Shown here: positions 28,367 through 38,018 of the stretch, piece by piece
How the letters are laid out: every line of letters begins with the position of its first letter
How positions within the stretch are numbered: the stretch's first letter is position 1
Assembly (NCBI RefSeq): GCF_031456295.1
Contig: NZ_JAVDUJ010000001.1
Span: 620,001 to 684,000 of the forward strand
Source of the DNA: Arcanobacterium_A hippocoleae
GTDB taxonomy: Bacteria; Actinomycetota; Actinomycetes; Actinomycetales; Actinomycetaceae
Reading direction: 5' to 3'
Length of the DNA: 64,000 nt
Notes under the pieces: model-generated
Told to the model about the DNA's origin: nothing
Databases searched by the model: none
Seen by the model: only the letters and a program-made list of their open reading frames with translations
Position numbers and translations under genes: made by a program

Positions 28367-28975
28367 TTAACTGCGAATGATCACCTGCGGCTGCGCAGGA
28401 TCAAGCGATGCATAAATCGAATCAAATGATTCTACTAAGGAAACTCCAATACCAAATGCAAACATTAGCAATACTAGGAAAAGTACAAAGAAGATTCCCC
28501 GTAAAAATAACGAAAACAAATCGCTATCACTAATTTTTGCTGCCTGCGCAAAACGCACTCCATGAGCATAGTTCGCACTAATTTGCATTCGCTTTTGACC
28601 AACCGGATCGCACCCGGCCACACCGAATGGCAAATCTTGTAAGCCACTCACTGACTTTTGCTGCGGATCAGATGCGATTCGCCGAGAAGCAACAGATATT
28701 TTCTGCCCCCACCGATTCTCCTGCGGCACCTGATCAGTAGGCGCTACAACTCGCATATTTGAAAAAACTGTATTCGATTCAAACGAACTTGGCCGATCAG
28801 GACGCACGATCTGAAGCTGTTCAGATTTTCGCTCCAAATCAACGATCCGCAAATGCCGATACCGCACGCTATGCGTATTTTTATGCGCTTTGGAAATATC
28901 ACTCTGCACCGGTGCAACACTGCGCAATCTCGCCCCTGCAAAATCTGCAGTTTGTTTTATTGCGATTGCCGTCAT
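28367..28975 (-). CDS. SOS-controlled membrane protein, positional equivalent of DivS/Rv2719c
   Basis: 202 residues. A hydrophilic N-terminal region of about 150 residues precedes a single strong membrane helix (about 153-181) and a short outer tail. No LysM domain, which the mycobacterial Rv2719c carries, could be seen. It is divergent from lexA and followed by nrdR, exactly the position of the SOS-induced division inhibitor divS in Corynebacterium. AAAGGG stands before the ATG, and a LexA-type box GAACCTCTGTTC lies only 16 nt upstream of the start. A role in blocking division during DNA damage is inferred from context only. Confidence 0.72.
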   Translation of the reverse strand: MTAIAIKQTADFAGARLRSVAPVQSDISKAHKNTHSVRYRHLRIVDLERKSEQLQIVRPDRPSSFESNTVFSNMRVVAPTDQVPQENRWGQKISVASRRIASDPQQKSVSGLQDLPFGVAGCDPVGQKRMQISANYAHGVRFAQAAKISDSDLFSLFLRGIFFVLFLVLLMFAFGIGVSLVESFDSIYASLDPAQPQVIIRS

Positions 28976-28990
28976 TTGATTCCCTTTCTC

Positions 28991-29002
28991 GAACCTCTGT
29001 TC
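28991..29002. promoter_or_regulatory. LexA (SOS) box 1
   Basis: GAAC-CTCT-GTTC, a perfect match to the Gram-positive SOS half-sites GAAC-N4-GTTC. It lies just upstream of the ribosome site of the minus-strand membrane protein gene. Confidence 0.8.
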
Positions 29003-29033
29003 TAATCATAGCTAGGTAAACGAAACTTGTAAA

Positions 29034-29045
29034 GAACATTTGTTC
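29034..29045. promoter_or_regulatory. LexA (SOS) box 2
   Basis: GAAC-ATTT-GTTC flanked by AT-rich sequence, a perfect SOS box in the middle of the divergent lexA promoter region. Confidence 0.88.
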
Positions 29046-29056
29046 GAATAGTACCC

Positions 29057-29068
29057 GAACAAATGTTT
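29057..29068. promoter_or_regulatory. LexA (SOS) box 3, one mismatch
   Basis: CGAAC-AAAT-GTTTG: one half-site is perfect, the other is GTTT instead of GTTC. Its centre is 23 bp from that of box 2, about two helical turns, so cooperative binding is possible. Confidence 0.65.
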
Positions 29069-29243
29069 GAATAAACTCTCGTTTTCCGCTATCCTTAACT
29101 ACAACTAAAGTAAAACATCGCCTTCCCCAGAAATTTCTTTGCTTTTTGGGAAACCGCAAGTTTTGCAGCTTTAACCCCAAATATCTTGGCGTGTTGCGAA
29201 ACAAGATCTGCAACGAAACCCCACCAGCAGATGAGAGGAAAAT

Positions 29244-29987
29244 ATGAGCACACAGAATCCCTCCCCACTCACAGCCCGCCAGTCACGCATCTTTCATGCT
29301 GTAATCACCGGGATTGAAAAACACGGTTTCCCTCCAACGGTGCGTGAAATCGGGGAAGCAGTCGGGCTTGCTTCCCCTTCGTCAGTTAAATATCAACTTG
29401 ACGCAATCGAAAAAGCTGAGCTGATTGCACGCGATCCACGTCGTCCACGCACGATCGAAATCACACCGCTCGGGCAAGAATATGCTGCAAAACACTTCAC
29501 AGCTACCCCGCCGAACCACGCAACGCCAGCAAGCCCAAGCACCGCAGAAATAAAATCCCCAATCCAAAGAGTTGCGGAGCAATTCGCTGGCGAATATCAT
29601 CCAGATACACAAAATTCCGTAAATGTACCACTAGTGGGCACAATTGCCGCCGGAGCTCCGATCCTTGCCACACAAGAAGTTGAGGATATTTTTCCACTTC
29701 CGCGGCGGCTTACCGGGAATGGTGAACTTTTCATGTTGCAGGTGCAAGGCGATTCAATGATCGATGCAGCAATATGCGATGGAGACTGGGTTGTGATCCG
29801 GCAGCAGCAGATTGCTGAAAATGGTGAAATCGTAGCCGCAATGATCGATGGCGAAGCGACCGTGAAAACATTCCAAAAACGTGATGGGCACATCTGGCTT
29901 TTACCACAAAATACCATGTACGCCCCAATCCCTGGCGACGAATCAACGATTCTGGGAAAAGTAGTCACCGTCCTACGCTCACTGTGA
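29244..29987 (+). CDS. lexA: SOS repressor LexA
   Basis: 247 residues. The N-terminal winged helix (about 8-72, with GFPPTVREIGEAVGLASPSSV) is joined by a long Pro/Ala linker to the S24 peptidase domain. Autocleavage site A136-G137, nucleophile S171 (GDSM) and general base K208 are all present. Three SOS boxes lie upstream, so it represses itself and the divergent membrane protein gene. GAGAGGAAAAT precedes the ATG. Confidence 0.96.
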   Translation: MSTQNPSPLTARQSRIFHAVITGIEKHGFPPTVREIGEAVGLASPSSVKYQLDAIEKAELIARDPRRPRTIEITPLGQEYAAKHFTATPPNHATPASPSTAEIKSPIQRVAEQFAGEYHPDTQNSVNVPLVGTIAAGAPILATQEVEDIFPLPRRLTGNGELFMLQVQGDSMIDAAICDGDWVVIRQQQIAENGEIVAAMIDGEATVKTFQKRDGHIWLLPQNTMYAPIPGDESTILGKVVTVLRSL

Positions 29988-30074
29988 ATCTTCCAAAGAT
30001 AAAATTTGCTCCAGCTCTGGCTGAAATATTTTTCCACCAAAATCTCGATCAGCTTGCAGCTGCAACAATGTATT

Positions 30075-32126
30075 TCAGTCAGACTGCTTTGCGATACGGC
30101 GCAGCGCACCTTTCACGATCTCGATATCTTCAGTCATCCACAGTCTTGGCATTGAACGTAGCAGATACCGACCATAACGTTGCGTCACGATCCGGCTATC
30201 GAGCACTGCCACCACTCCAATATCAGTAATTCGTCGGAGCAAACGCCCCGCTCCCTGCGCAAGCAACAATGCCGCATGAGCTGCCGAAACTTCCATGAAC
30301 CCATTTCCACCGCGCCGATTCACAACATCCGCGCGGGCTGCAAAGAGCGGTTCGTCAGGGCGCGGGAATGGAATCCGGTCAATGATCACCAGACGATTCG
30401 TTAGCCCCGGCACATCCACACCTTGCCAAAGCGAAAGCGTACCCAGCAGGCAAGCAGCATGATCCGCACTAAATTCTGCCACCAGACTCGGCAACGGGTC
30501 ATCACCTTGACATAGCACTGGCACAGACAGCTGCTCGCGCAAATATTGTGCCGCCCGATCAAGCGCGGCATGCGAAGTAAATAAGCACAACGCACCTCCG
30601 TCAGCAGCCTGGATTAATTCCACCATTTGCGCCAACTGCTCTTGACCATGCCCATCGCGCCCGGGAGCTGGTAAATTTCTTGGCAAGTATAAAATTCCCT
30701 GCTCTGCATAATTGAATGGCGATCCAACATCGATTGCATCCCAGCTCGGCTGATCCGGAAAGGAGAATCCCACATTCCGCGCCACCTGCGCAAACGAGCC
30801 TCCCAATTGCAAAGTCGCCGAAGTTAGCACTACTGCCCGATCAATAAATACGCGATTGGCGATATCACTAGCGACATCAAGTGGAGCACCGTTAAAAGCT
30901 GGCACGTCATCACGCGAAAGTGAAATCCACGCTACGAGCCGCTCAGATGAAATTGCATCCCCCAAAACAAGCTGGCATAAATCTTGCATTTCCACCATCC
31001 GGGAACGCAAAATTTGCTTGGTTATCGCAATCTCTTCATCACGCGCATTCAATTCGCGAATATCCGTCAAAGCCTGCTGCGTACGCCCTAAAAGACGCAC
31101 AAAAGCTTGTGTTAATTCGGGCGGCAACTCCGTCAAGCGTTTTTCTCCAAGCTGGCCCATCACCGCATTAAATTCATCTGCGCTCTCATCCAGATCAGCA
31201 TCATCTAACCCAGCTCGGCGCATCTGCCGGGCAAGCGAAAGCAAATCGTACTTCTGAAAGCTGACAGAGAGTTGATTCGTTACTCGCGCTACAAGATCAT
31301 GTGCTTCGTCAATGAGAAATACGTCAGCTTCCGGAAGTACTTGATTTGCACTCGCCTCCACCCCAAGCATCGCATGATTGGTTACTACCACATCTGCCCG
31401 CATCGCATTTTTGCGAGCTAAATCGGGAAAACAAGTTGCACGCAGCGGACATTTATCACCAATACATTCATTTTTCGGAACAGATATTTGCCGCCACACC
31501 TGCTCACTCACACCGGGTATCAAATCATCACGATCACCCGTCTCCGATTGTGCCGCCCAATCGCGGGCACGCATCACTTCCGCCCCAGTGGCAGTAGCAC
31601 CAAATTCCCCTTCAGCCCGTGAAAGGAATGCGCCATCTTCAGGATATCCGCCTGTCACTTTACGCAGACAAGCATAGTTATTCCATCCTTTCAGCAATGC
31701 GACTTTTGGCTTCCTTCCCGTCAGCTCCTGCACTTTTTCTGCCACGAGAGGCGCATCTTGGGTCATGATCTGGCGTTGCAGCGCAAGCGTCGCGGTAGAA
31801 ATGATCACCCGTTCTGAAGTATTGACGGCATGCAGCATTGCTGGCACCAAATATCCATAAGACTTCCCTGTACCGGTACCTGCCTGCACTAATAGATGCT
31901 CACGATTGGCAATTGCCTGACTCACGCGCTGAGTCATTTCGATCTGCCCATTACGCGGAGCTCCACCGATTTGCGCAACTACGCGTTCAAGCAGTTCAAC
32001 TGCAGTTTGTTCGCTACCCTCCGGCGGCTGTATTGCGGCAGCATTTTGCGTACCGTTCTCACCGGCTGCTGCAGTCTCTGGTGCAGCATCGTGTAAATCT
32101 GAAAGATTACACGCGTCATTGTTCAT
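30075..32126 (-). CDS. DinG/XPD-family ATP-dependent helicase
   Basis: 683 residues. Walker A AGTGTGKS (about 82-89) and the DEAH box IDEAHDL are present. Between them lie the spaced cysteines (YACLRK, then DKCPLRATC) that bind a 4Fe-4S cluster in DinG/XPD helicases. The C-terminal motif VI region is QGAGRLLRR. It unwinds forked or R-loop structures 5' to 3' in the family. Its first 11 nt overlap the end of hflX. Convergent with lexA. Confidence 0.9.
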   Translation of the reverse strand: MNNDACNLSDLHDAAPETAAAGENGTQNAAAIQPPEGSEQTAVELLERVVAQIGGAPRNGQIEMTQRVSQAIANREHLLVQAGTGTGKSYGYLVPAMLHAVNTSERVIISTATLALQRQIMTQDAPLVAEKVQELTGRKPKVALLKGWNNYACLRKVTGGYPEDGAFLSRAEGEFGATATGAEVMRARDWAAQSETGDRDDLIPGVSEQVWRQISVPKNECIGDKCPLRATCFPDLARKNAMRADVVVTNHAMLGVEASANQVLPEADVFLIDEAHDLVARVTNQLSVSFQKYDLLSLARQMRRAGLDDADLDESADEFNAVMGQLGEKRLTELPPELTQAFVRLLGRTQQALTDIRELNARDEEIAITKQILRSRMVEMQDLCQLVLGDAISSERLVAWISLSRDDVPAFNGAPLDVASDIANRVFIDRAVVLTSATLQLGGSFAQVARNVGFSFPDQPSWDAIDVGSPFNYAEQGILYLPRNLPAPGRDGHGQEQLAQMVELIQAADGGALCLFTSHAALDRAAQYLREQLSVPVLCQGDDPLPSLVAEFSADHAACLLGTLSLWQGVDVPGLTNRLVIIDRIPFPRPDEPLFAARADVVNRRGGNGFMEVSAAHAALLLAQGAGRLLRRITDIGVVAVLDSRIVTQRYGRYLLRSMPRLWMTEDIEIVKGALRRIAKQSD

Positions 32127-33561
32127 TGGCGTAATTCTCTCCGACTGCGAGGATCACTTGCTGCAAATGTCGTGGCACGAGCGCAACCATCCGGGTGCCT
32201 TGTGCCAGAAATTCTTCACTGAGGACTTCACCTTCAGCATGGATTTTCGATACTAAATCTCCCCGGGTATATGGGATCACAATTTCAATTTTCACATCTG
32301 GGTGCGGTAGAAGCTGTGCAATTCGCTCTTGTAATTGCGCAATCCCCGCACCTGTGACAGCTGAAACTCCCACCGAATTTGGATATTTCGTCCGCAGAAC
32401 TGCCACATCTACTTGCTCGGCAAGATCGAGTTTTGAGAGCACAATCAGCTCTGGAACATTCTGTGTGCCAGGCACTTCACGCAATACTTCATGGACTGCC
32501 TGCACTTGCCCGACCGGATCATGATGCGCCGCATCAACCACGTGCAATAGTAAATCTGCATTTCCAGCTTCTTCGAGTGTGGAGCGGAAAGCTTCCACCA
32601 GCTGGGTGGGTAGACGGCGCACAAAACCCACCGTATCGGTAATTGTATACTCACGATCATCACTTGTTTTTGCCCGCCGCACCGTCGGATCAAGGGTTGC
32701 AAAAAGCGCATTTTCCACAAGTACGCCTGCATCAGTAAGCCGATTCAAGAGTGAAGATTTACCTGCATTGGTATAACCGACTACTACCACTGACGGAACC
32801 TTGTTCCGTTTCCGGGCGGAACGTTGGGTTTCGCGTGCTGGCGCCATCTTTGCCAGATCGTGACGGAGTTTTGCCATACGTGTACGAATGCGCCGCCGAT
32901 CAAGCTCGATTTTTGTTTCACCTGGGCCACGCGAACCGATACCAGCACCACCTGCAACTCGCCCGCCGGCTTGCCGTGACATCGACTCACCCCAACCACG
33001 CAAACGCGGAAGCAGATATTCGAGCTGTGCCAATTCAACCTGCGCCTTACCTTCGCGTGATTTTGCGTGTTGCGCAAATATATCCAAAATTAGTGCAGTA
33101 CGGTCAATTACTTTCACTTTTACTACATCTTCAAGCGCACGGCGTTGCGAAGGGGCAAGTTCGGAATCAACGATGACGGTATCGGCTTCACTATTGCGCA
33201 CGATTTCAGCGAGCTCTTTGGCTTTCCCTTTTCCCAGGTAAGTGGCAGGATCTGGGAATTGCCGATGTTGAATCACGCCATCCATTACTTGTGAACCAGC
33301 AGTTTCGGCGAGTGCTGCAAGTTCGCGCAAGGAGTCAGCGGCCGATTCGTAAGCACCTTCCATCCATAAGCCTGCTAAAACTACTTTTTCCAGCCGTAAT
33401 TGCCGATATTCGACGTCAATTTGCGCATCGCGCTGCGCCGTCAAATCTGCGACGCGACGCAGCGATGAGCGGATCTCGCGTTCGAGCGAATCTCCTGCCC
33501 ATGAACCGTCATAGGTGGGATCTGCCTGGAGTGCCGTACCGCGATGGCTGTGTACTTCCAC
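32116..33561 (-). CDS. hflX: Ribosome-associated GTPase HflX
   Basis: 481 residues from a GTG at 33561. An N-terminal HflX domain (about 80-215) with the Gly-rich GRVAGGAGIGSRGPGETK linker precedes the GTPase domain: G1 GYTNAGKS, G3 DTVGFV, G4 LSKLD. It splits stalled or heat-damaged 70S ribosomes. The GTG has no clear ribosome site, whereas AAGGAG lies just before in-frame ATC/ATT codons at 33588/33585, so a non-canonical start 8-9 codons upstream is possible. The 3' end overlaps the helicase gene. Confidence 0.93.
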   Translation of the reverse strand: MEVHSHRGTALQADPTYDGSWAGDSLEREIRSSLRRVADLTAQRDAQIDVEYRQLRLEKVVLAGLWMEGAYESAADSLRELAALAETAGSQVMDGVIQHRQFPDPATYLGKGKAKELAEIVRNSEADTVIVDSELAPSQRRALEDVVKVKVIDRTALILDIFAQHAKSREGKAQVELAQLEYLLPRLRGWGESMSRQAGGRVAGGAGIGSRGPGETKIELDRRRIRTRMAKLRHDLAKMAPARETQRSARKRNKVPSVVVVGYTNAGKSSLLNRLTDAGVLVENALFATLDPTVRRAKTSDDREYTITDTVGFVRRLPTQLVEAFRSTLEEAGNADLLLHVVDAAHHDPVGQVQAVHEVLREVPGTQNVPELIVLSKLDLAEQVDVAVLRTKYPNSVGVSAVTGAGIAQLQERIAQLLPHPDVKIEIVIPYTRGDLVSKIHAEGEVLSEEFLAQGTRMVALVPRHLQQVILAVGENYANEQ

Positions 33562-33892
33562 TTGCCGTGTCTGTGTTTCGTTAATGATTGCTCGCTCCTT
33601 CGATTCTTTGAAAATTATCTCATGAGTGCCTTGAATTGACCATATCGCAAGTCGGTTGCCTTGTTTCCGCGCCGCAAATTCTTAGCTATTCAATTCAGAA
33701 AATTCATGCTTCACCGCAGCGCTGCAGTGATTCAGATTTGCTCACCCCGCACATTCTTGCATTATTGCTGTGCAAGAGGTTGCTAACTGACACTCGCGGA
33801 TGCCGTGCGCGATAACAATTTATTTTCTGTATCGAAGTTAAACCGTCTACACAATTGTGCCGCCTTTTTCAATGGCAGGTATGCTTAGAGTT
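33562..33892. other. Divergent intergenic region, hflX / methyltransferase
   Basis: About 330 bp containing the promoters of both divergent genes. A -10-like TATGCT at 33880-33885 ends 7 nt before the ATG of the methyltransferase, the spacing expected for a leaderless transcript. No coding potential or RNA gene was recognised. Confidence 0.45.
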
Positions 33893-34513
33893 ATGAATGA
33901 GCACTACTTTTCCACTACTTCGCAAGCAGCAAAGGTTGAGCAGACGCGGATCGTCACGATTCAAAATCATGATTTTACAGTCACCACAATGCCGGGGGTG
34001 TTTTCGCATGATGGTCTTGATAAAGGTACTGCTGTCTTGTTCCGAAAAGTACCCATTACGACTCTTCCGGCAGACGCAAAAGTGTTGGATTTGGGTTGTG
34101 GTTGGGGGCCAATCAGTTTGGCTTTAGCGCAAAATTATCCGACGGCGGAGATTTTTGCAGCTGATGTAAATGAGCGCGCAATTGATCTTTGTAAACGAAA
34201 TCTGCTTTCTGCCGGGATCTCTTGTACCGTAGATTTTGAATCCGCACTATACGATTTTTTCGTTGATTCTGGAATGAAATTGGATTTGATTTGGTCAAAT
34301 CCGCCTATTCGGATCGGCAAAGCGGAATTACATGAGTTGCTTTTGCGTTGGCTTGCTTTGCTCAGTTCTAGTGGTGTTGCTTATTTTGTAGTGCAGAAGA
34401 ATTTGGGTGCAGATTCGCTGCTGATCTGGCTTAATGAGCAAGGTTTTTTGACGGAGAAGATTGGTTCGGCAAAGGGATTTCGCGTGATTTCTGTGCGCCC
34501 GCAAAACTCCTAG
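33893..34513 (+). CDS. RsmC-like SAM-dependent methyltransferase
   Basis: 206 residues from the ATG at 33893 (MNEHYFS), the usual N-terminus of this group; a GTG at 33857 is in frame but less fitting. SAM motif I is LDLGCGWGPIS and the amino-methyltransferase catalytic motif is NPP (about residues 142-144), followed by IRIGKAELH. Family members methylate guanine N2 in 16S rRNA or related targets. It is a single-domain version, unlike the two-domain E. coli RsmC. The gene appears more AT-rich than its neighbours. Confidence 0.85.
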   Translation: MNEHYFSTTSQAAKVEQTRIVTIQNHDFTVTTMPGVFSHDGLDKGTAVLFRKVPITTLPADAKVLDLGCGWGPISLALAQNYPTAEIFAADVNERAIDLCKRNLLSAGISCTVDFESALYDFFVDSGMKLDLIWSNPPIRIGKAELHELLLRWLALLSSSGVAYFVVQKNLGADSLLIWLNEQGFLTEKIGSAKGFRVISVRPQNS

Positions 34514-34553
34514 GAAAATCAAAGCATTCTTTTCCGTCGCTGATTTCCTCAGG
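34509..34553. terminator. Bidirectional terminator between convergent genes
   Basis: Imperfect inverted repeat CCTaGGAAaATCA / TGATTTCCTcAGG around a T-rich loop, between the methyltransferase stop and the convergent miaA. Confidence 0.4.
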
Positions 34554-34643
34554 AATACTAGTTTTGCACGTATCTGGCAGTGTCTCTTCGTTGCGGATTA
34601 CAATTCGTGACTCCTACAGCCAGGCGGTTAGTTTATCGTGAAG

Positions 34644-35600
34644 TTAAACTTTGGCTAGTATCTGTTCAATCGCGTACCGTATTGCATTTTCGTGTGCTGA
34701 TCTCTCTTTGTTTGAGAAATCGAACCAGTTTATTCGCGGATCAGCACCAAACCAGGTACGTTGTTTCTTTGCCAGACGCCGTGTTGCGAAGGCAGTATTC
34801 GCGATTGCTTCGTCTATGCTGATTTCATTATCGATCACGGCGATGCTCTGCGCATATCCGGTTGCTTTCGAAGCAGTACTTGCTTCTCGTAAGCCTTGCG
34901 AGAGTAAGTTTTCCGTCTCGGTAAGCAGTCCAGTTGCAAACATTTTTTCGGTGCGATGCAAAATTCGTTCGTGTAAGATTTCTTTTTCGACTCGCACACC
35001 GATCTGCACTACGTTTGAGTAGTGCGCAGTATGCCTTGGAAAGACTGGAGTATAGGATTTACCGGTAAGCCGTACTACTTCAAGGGCACGGATTACTCGC
35101 CGCGGATTGGCGAGGTTGATTTTTGCCGCACTTACTGGATCTTTTTCGCGTAGCTCACTAATGAGCGGATCAAGCCCAAAACTCTCCCAGATCTCATTTA
35201 GTTCTTTGCGAATATTTTCGTCAGTCCCGGGAAATTCGAGTTCGTCGAGCAGTGCTGAAACGTAGAGCCCGGAGCCGCCCACGATAATTGGAATTTTCCC
35301 ATTTTGCACGATTTGCGCTAGGTCTGCACGGGCAGATTCTTGATATTTCGCCACTGATGCTTCGTCTCGCACATTGAGCACATCGAGTTGATGATGCCGG
35401 ATTCCGCACATTTCCGAAGCAGTGATTTTTGCTGTGCCAATATCCATTCCACGATATAGCTGCATTGCGTCAGCTGAAATTATTTCTGCTTGTTCAACGC
35501 CGCCGAGCGCTTTTGCAAGCGCTATTGAAAGTGCCGTCTTTCCGGAAGCGGTTGGACCGACAATGCAGTATATTGGCTGGGCGAAATTGTGCGGCAGCAT
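34644..35600 (-). CDS. miaA: tRNA dimethylallyltransferase
   Basis: 318 residues. P-loop GPTASGKT (15-22), then SADAMQLYRGMDIGTAK, VGGSGLY and the NPRRVIRALEV block of the family. It prenylates A37 of tRNAs reading UNN codons. The start overlaps the miaB stop by one base (TAATG), so MiaA and MiaB, consecutive enzymes of the ms2i6A37 pathway, are translationally coupled. Confidence 0.96.
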   Translation of the reverse strand: MLPHNFAQPIYCIVGPTASGKTALSIALAKALGGVEQAEIISADAMQLYRGMDIGTAKITASEMCGIRHHQLDVLNVRDEASVAKYQESARADLAQIVQNGKIPIIVGGSGLYVSALLDELEFPGTDENIRKELNEIWESFGLDPLISELREKDPVSAAKINLANPRRVIRALEVVRLTGKSYTPVFPRHTAHYSNVVQIGVRVEKEILHERILHRTEKMFATGLLTETENLLSQGLREASTASKATGYAQSIAVIDNEISIDEAIANTAFATRRLAKKQRTWFGADPRINWFDFSNKERSAHENAIRYAIEQILAKV

Positions 35601-37141
35601 TATGCGAGCCCTGGACGTTTCATGATTGTTGGGAGTCCAAGATTGACCGGCGCTTTACCAGCTGCTTCAAGCTGTAGTTGCGCCTTGCGCGCTTCTCCGC
35701 GTTCCCACGCATCGCCGGCTCGGCTTCGCCGAATTTCAAATAATCCGCCGTTAATCCCGGAGTCTGCAAGTAGATATGATGGCGCACCATGCGTCACTTC
35801 ACAAGTAATGAGATCCCCTGGCCGCGGCTGTGTTGCAAGATCTTTTGGCAATGCGACGTGTACCAGGCGATTATCTGCTGCTCGTCCGGAAATTCGTGCT
35901 GTAGCATCATCTTTCCGGCCTTCACCAGCTGCCACTAATACTTCCACTTTCGAGCCAACGAGCTTTTCATTTTCTTCAGTAGAGATTCGTTTTTGCAGCG
36001 CAACTAGCCGGTTAAAACGTTCACTTGCTACTTCTGCCGGGATTTGATCTTCCATTTGCGCAGCTGGGGTGCCTGGACGCGGAGAATAGATGAAGGTAAA
36101 GGCTGAGGAGAAACGGGATGCCTCAACTACGTCAAGTGTTTCTTGGAAATCAGCTTCAGTTTCGCCAGGAAATCCAACGATGATGTCAGTGGTGATTGCC
36201 GCATCTGGAATCTGCTCGCGAACGCGTTCTAAAATTCCAAGGAATTTCTTTCCACGGTAGGAACGGCGCATTGCTTTCAAAATTCGATCAGATCCTGATT
36301 GGAGCGGCATATGCAATGACGGCATTACATTCGGTGTTTGTGCCATTGCCTCAATCACATCGTCGGTAAAAGCAGCTGGATGCGGCGATGTGAACCGGAC
36401 TCGTTCCAGCCCGGAGATTTCTCCGGTTGCCCGCAAAAGTTTTGCGAATGCACCCCGATCGCCGAAGGAGACTCCGTAGGAATTAACATTTTGCCCGAGC
36501 AATGTAACTTCAATCGCACCTTGCGCTACTACTGCTTCAATTTCTTGGAGAATTTCACCAGGCCGACGGTCTTCTTCTTTTCCCCGCAGATGAGGCACGA
36601 TGCAAAAAGTACAAGTATTGTTACAGCCGACAGCAATCGAAACCCATGCAGCATAGGAAGATTCTCGATGCGAAGGCAGCGTAGATGGAAAGACTTTTAA
36701 TGATTCTTCAATCTCTACTGCAGCTTTATGATTATGCCGGGCACGCTCAAGGAGAGCTGGGAGGACATCTAAATTATGAGTACCAAGCACTACATCTACC
36801 CAAGGTGCTTTTTCCACGATTCCTTCACGTAGTTGCTGTGCTAAACAGCCGGCTACTGCGATTTGGAAATTTGGACGCTCCCGTTTCACTTCTGCAAGCT
36901 GACCGAGGTTTCCAAATAATTTTGTGGCTGCATTTTCTCGTACCGAACAGGTGTTCACAACTAGTACGTCGGCACCTTGATCTCCGGCATCAGTTGCTCG
37001 CGCCCCGGCAGCTGGTACGAGCTCGACAGGCAGATATCCTGCTTCATCGAGCAAACCTGCAAGCCGTTCTGAATCGTGTACATTCATCTGGCAGCCGAGC
37101 GTTTTTAGGGCATATGTCTTGGGAAGTTCTTGGATATTCAT
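35600..37141 (-). CDS. miaB: tRNA methylthiotransferase MiaB
   Basis: 513 residues. The N-terminal MTTase domain starts KTLGCQMNVHDSE with the first cluster cysteine C17. The radical SAM motif C-NNT-C-TF-C follows in GCNNTCTFCIVP, and a C-terminal TRAM domain (about 400-465) completes the layout. It adds the methylthio group to i6A37. The extra C-terminal residues after TRAM are unremarkable. Forms an operon with miaA; no terminator was seen between recX and miaB (155 nt). Confidence 0.96.
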   Translation of the reverse strand: MNIQELPKTYALKTLGCQMNVHDSERLAGLLDEAGYLPVELVPAAGARATDAGDQGADVLVVNTCSVRENAATKLFGNLGQLAEVKRERPNFQIAVAGCLAQQLREGIVEKAPWVDVVLGTHNLDVLPALLERARHNHKAAVEIEESLKVFPSTLPSHRESSYAAWVSIAVGCNNTCTFCIVPHLRGKEEDRRPGEILQEIEAVVAQGAIEVTLLGQNVNSYGVSFGDRGAFAKLLRATGEISGLERVRFTSPHPAAFTDDVIEAMAQTPNVMPSLHMPLQSGSDRILKAMRRSYRGKKFLGILERVREQIPDAAITTDIIVGFPGETEADFQETLDVVEASRFSSAFTFIYSPRPGTPAAQMEDQIPAEVASERFNRLVALQKRISTEENEKLVGSKVEVLVAAGEGRKDDATARISGRAADNRLVHVALPKDLATQPRPGDLITCEVTHGAPSYLLADSGINGGLFEIRRSRAGDAWERGEARKAQLQLEAAGKAPVNLGLPTIMKRPGLA

Positions 37142-37296
37142 CTTCGATAGTCTAACTTTTTATCATCTGAAACGACTTGCTACACCTAGCATTTTCAGGA
37201 AAATCACATCACTATTTTTGATTCAACGTCCGATAACCACTTGTTTATCTTACTGATTAGCAGTTTTACTGATTTATTGGGTGTTTGCAAATATCG

Positions 37297-37896
37297 TCAT
37301 TCTTCTGGTGCTGATCCGTCGAGATCCATGAATGCAGCATTTATTGCCTGCCTTACCTGGCTTGGATTGAATCCGCGTCTTGCTAATTGCCCGGAGAGAC
37401 GGCGGTAAATCACTGCGCGATCAAGATTTTTCATTGCCGCAATTTTCCGTTTTGCAAATTCGATTGCACTTGCATCTTCTTTCGCTGGATCAATCTGCGA
37501 TAATGCTAATTCAATATTTTCTCTGCTCACACCGTGCTTTTGCAGTTCAAATTTGAGATGTTTAGCTGAGACACATTTCGTTGTGATCTGAGAGCGCACA
37601 TAGATTTGGGCAAATCGGAAATCATCAACTAATCCAGCTGCGACAAACTTTTGAATTGTTTCTTTCGCAATCTCTTCGGGTACATCGCGTTTGCGTAATG
37701 CTTGTAATAGCTGATATTCGCTGCGCTCAATCATTGCTAACTGTCGATAAATCACATCTCGTGCTACTTGCCTCCAATCATCTTCATTGCGGCGTGAATT
37801 AAGTTCAGCTTTCCTTTTTTCGATCTCTTCTCTTGAACGATATTTTTTCCGCTTTTTGTGATCGCTAAAATCTGCCGCTGCTGCGTAATTAACCAT
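37297..37896 (-). CDS. recX: RecA regulator RecX
   Basis: 199 residues. After a basic N-terminus (about 1-40) there are three-helix RecX repeats, with the typical pattern RSEYQLLQALRKRDVP, GLVDDFRFAQIYVRS and a C-terminal RRGFNPSQVRQAI. It caps or inhibits RecA filaments. It lies 250 nt downstream of recA, separated by a perfect 16-bp inverted repeat, so its level may depend on read-through from recA. Confidence 0.92.
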   Translation of the reverse strand: MVNYAAAADFSDHKKRKKYRSREEIEKRKAELNSRRNEDDWRQVARDVIYRQLAMIERSEYQLLQALRKRDVPEEIAKETIQKFVAAGLVDDFRFAQIYVRSQITTKCVSAKHLKFELQKHGVSRENIELALSQIDPAKEDASAIEFAKRKIAAMKNLDRAVIYRRLSGQLARRGFNPSQVRQAINAAFMDLDGSAPEE

Positions 37897-38018
37897 AATT
37901 TCACCGGTTTTCTCAATTCATACCACTATTGAACGGTTCCTCATCACAGCGTGACGCGCTGGATCCTGGCATTAGCTGGGTTTCCACCATCGCTGACACA
38001 CTTGTTTACTGGTTACAG

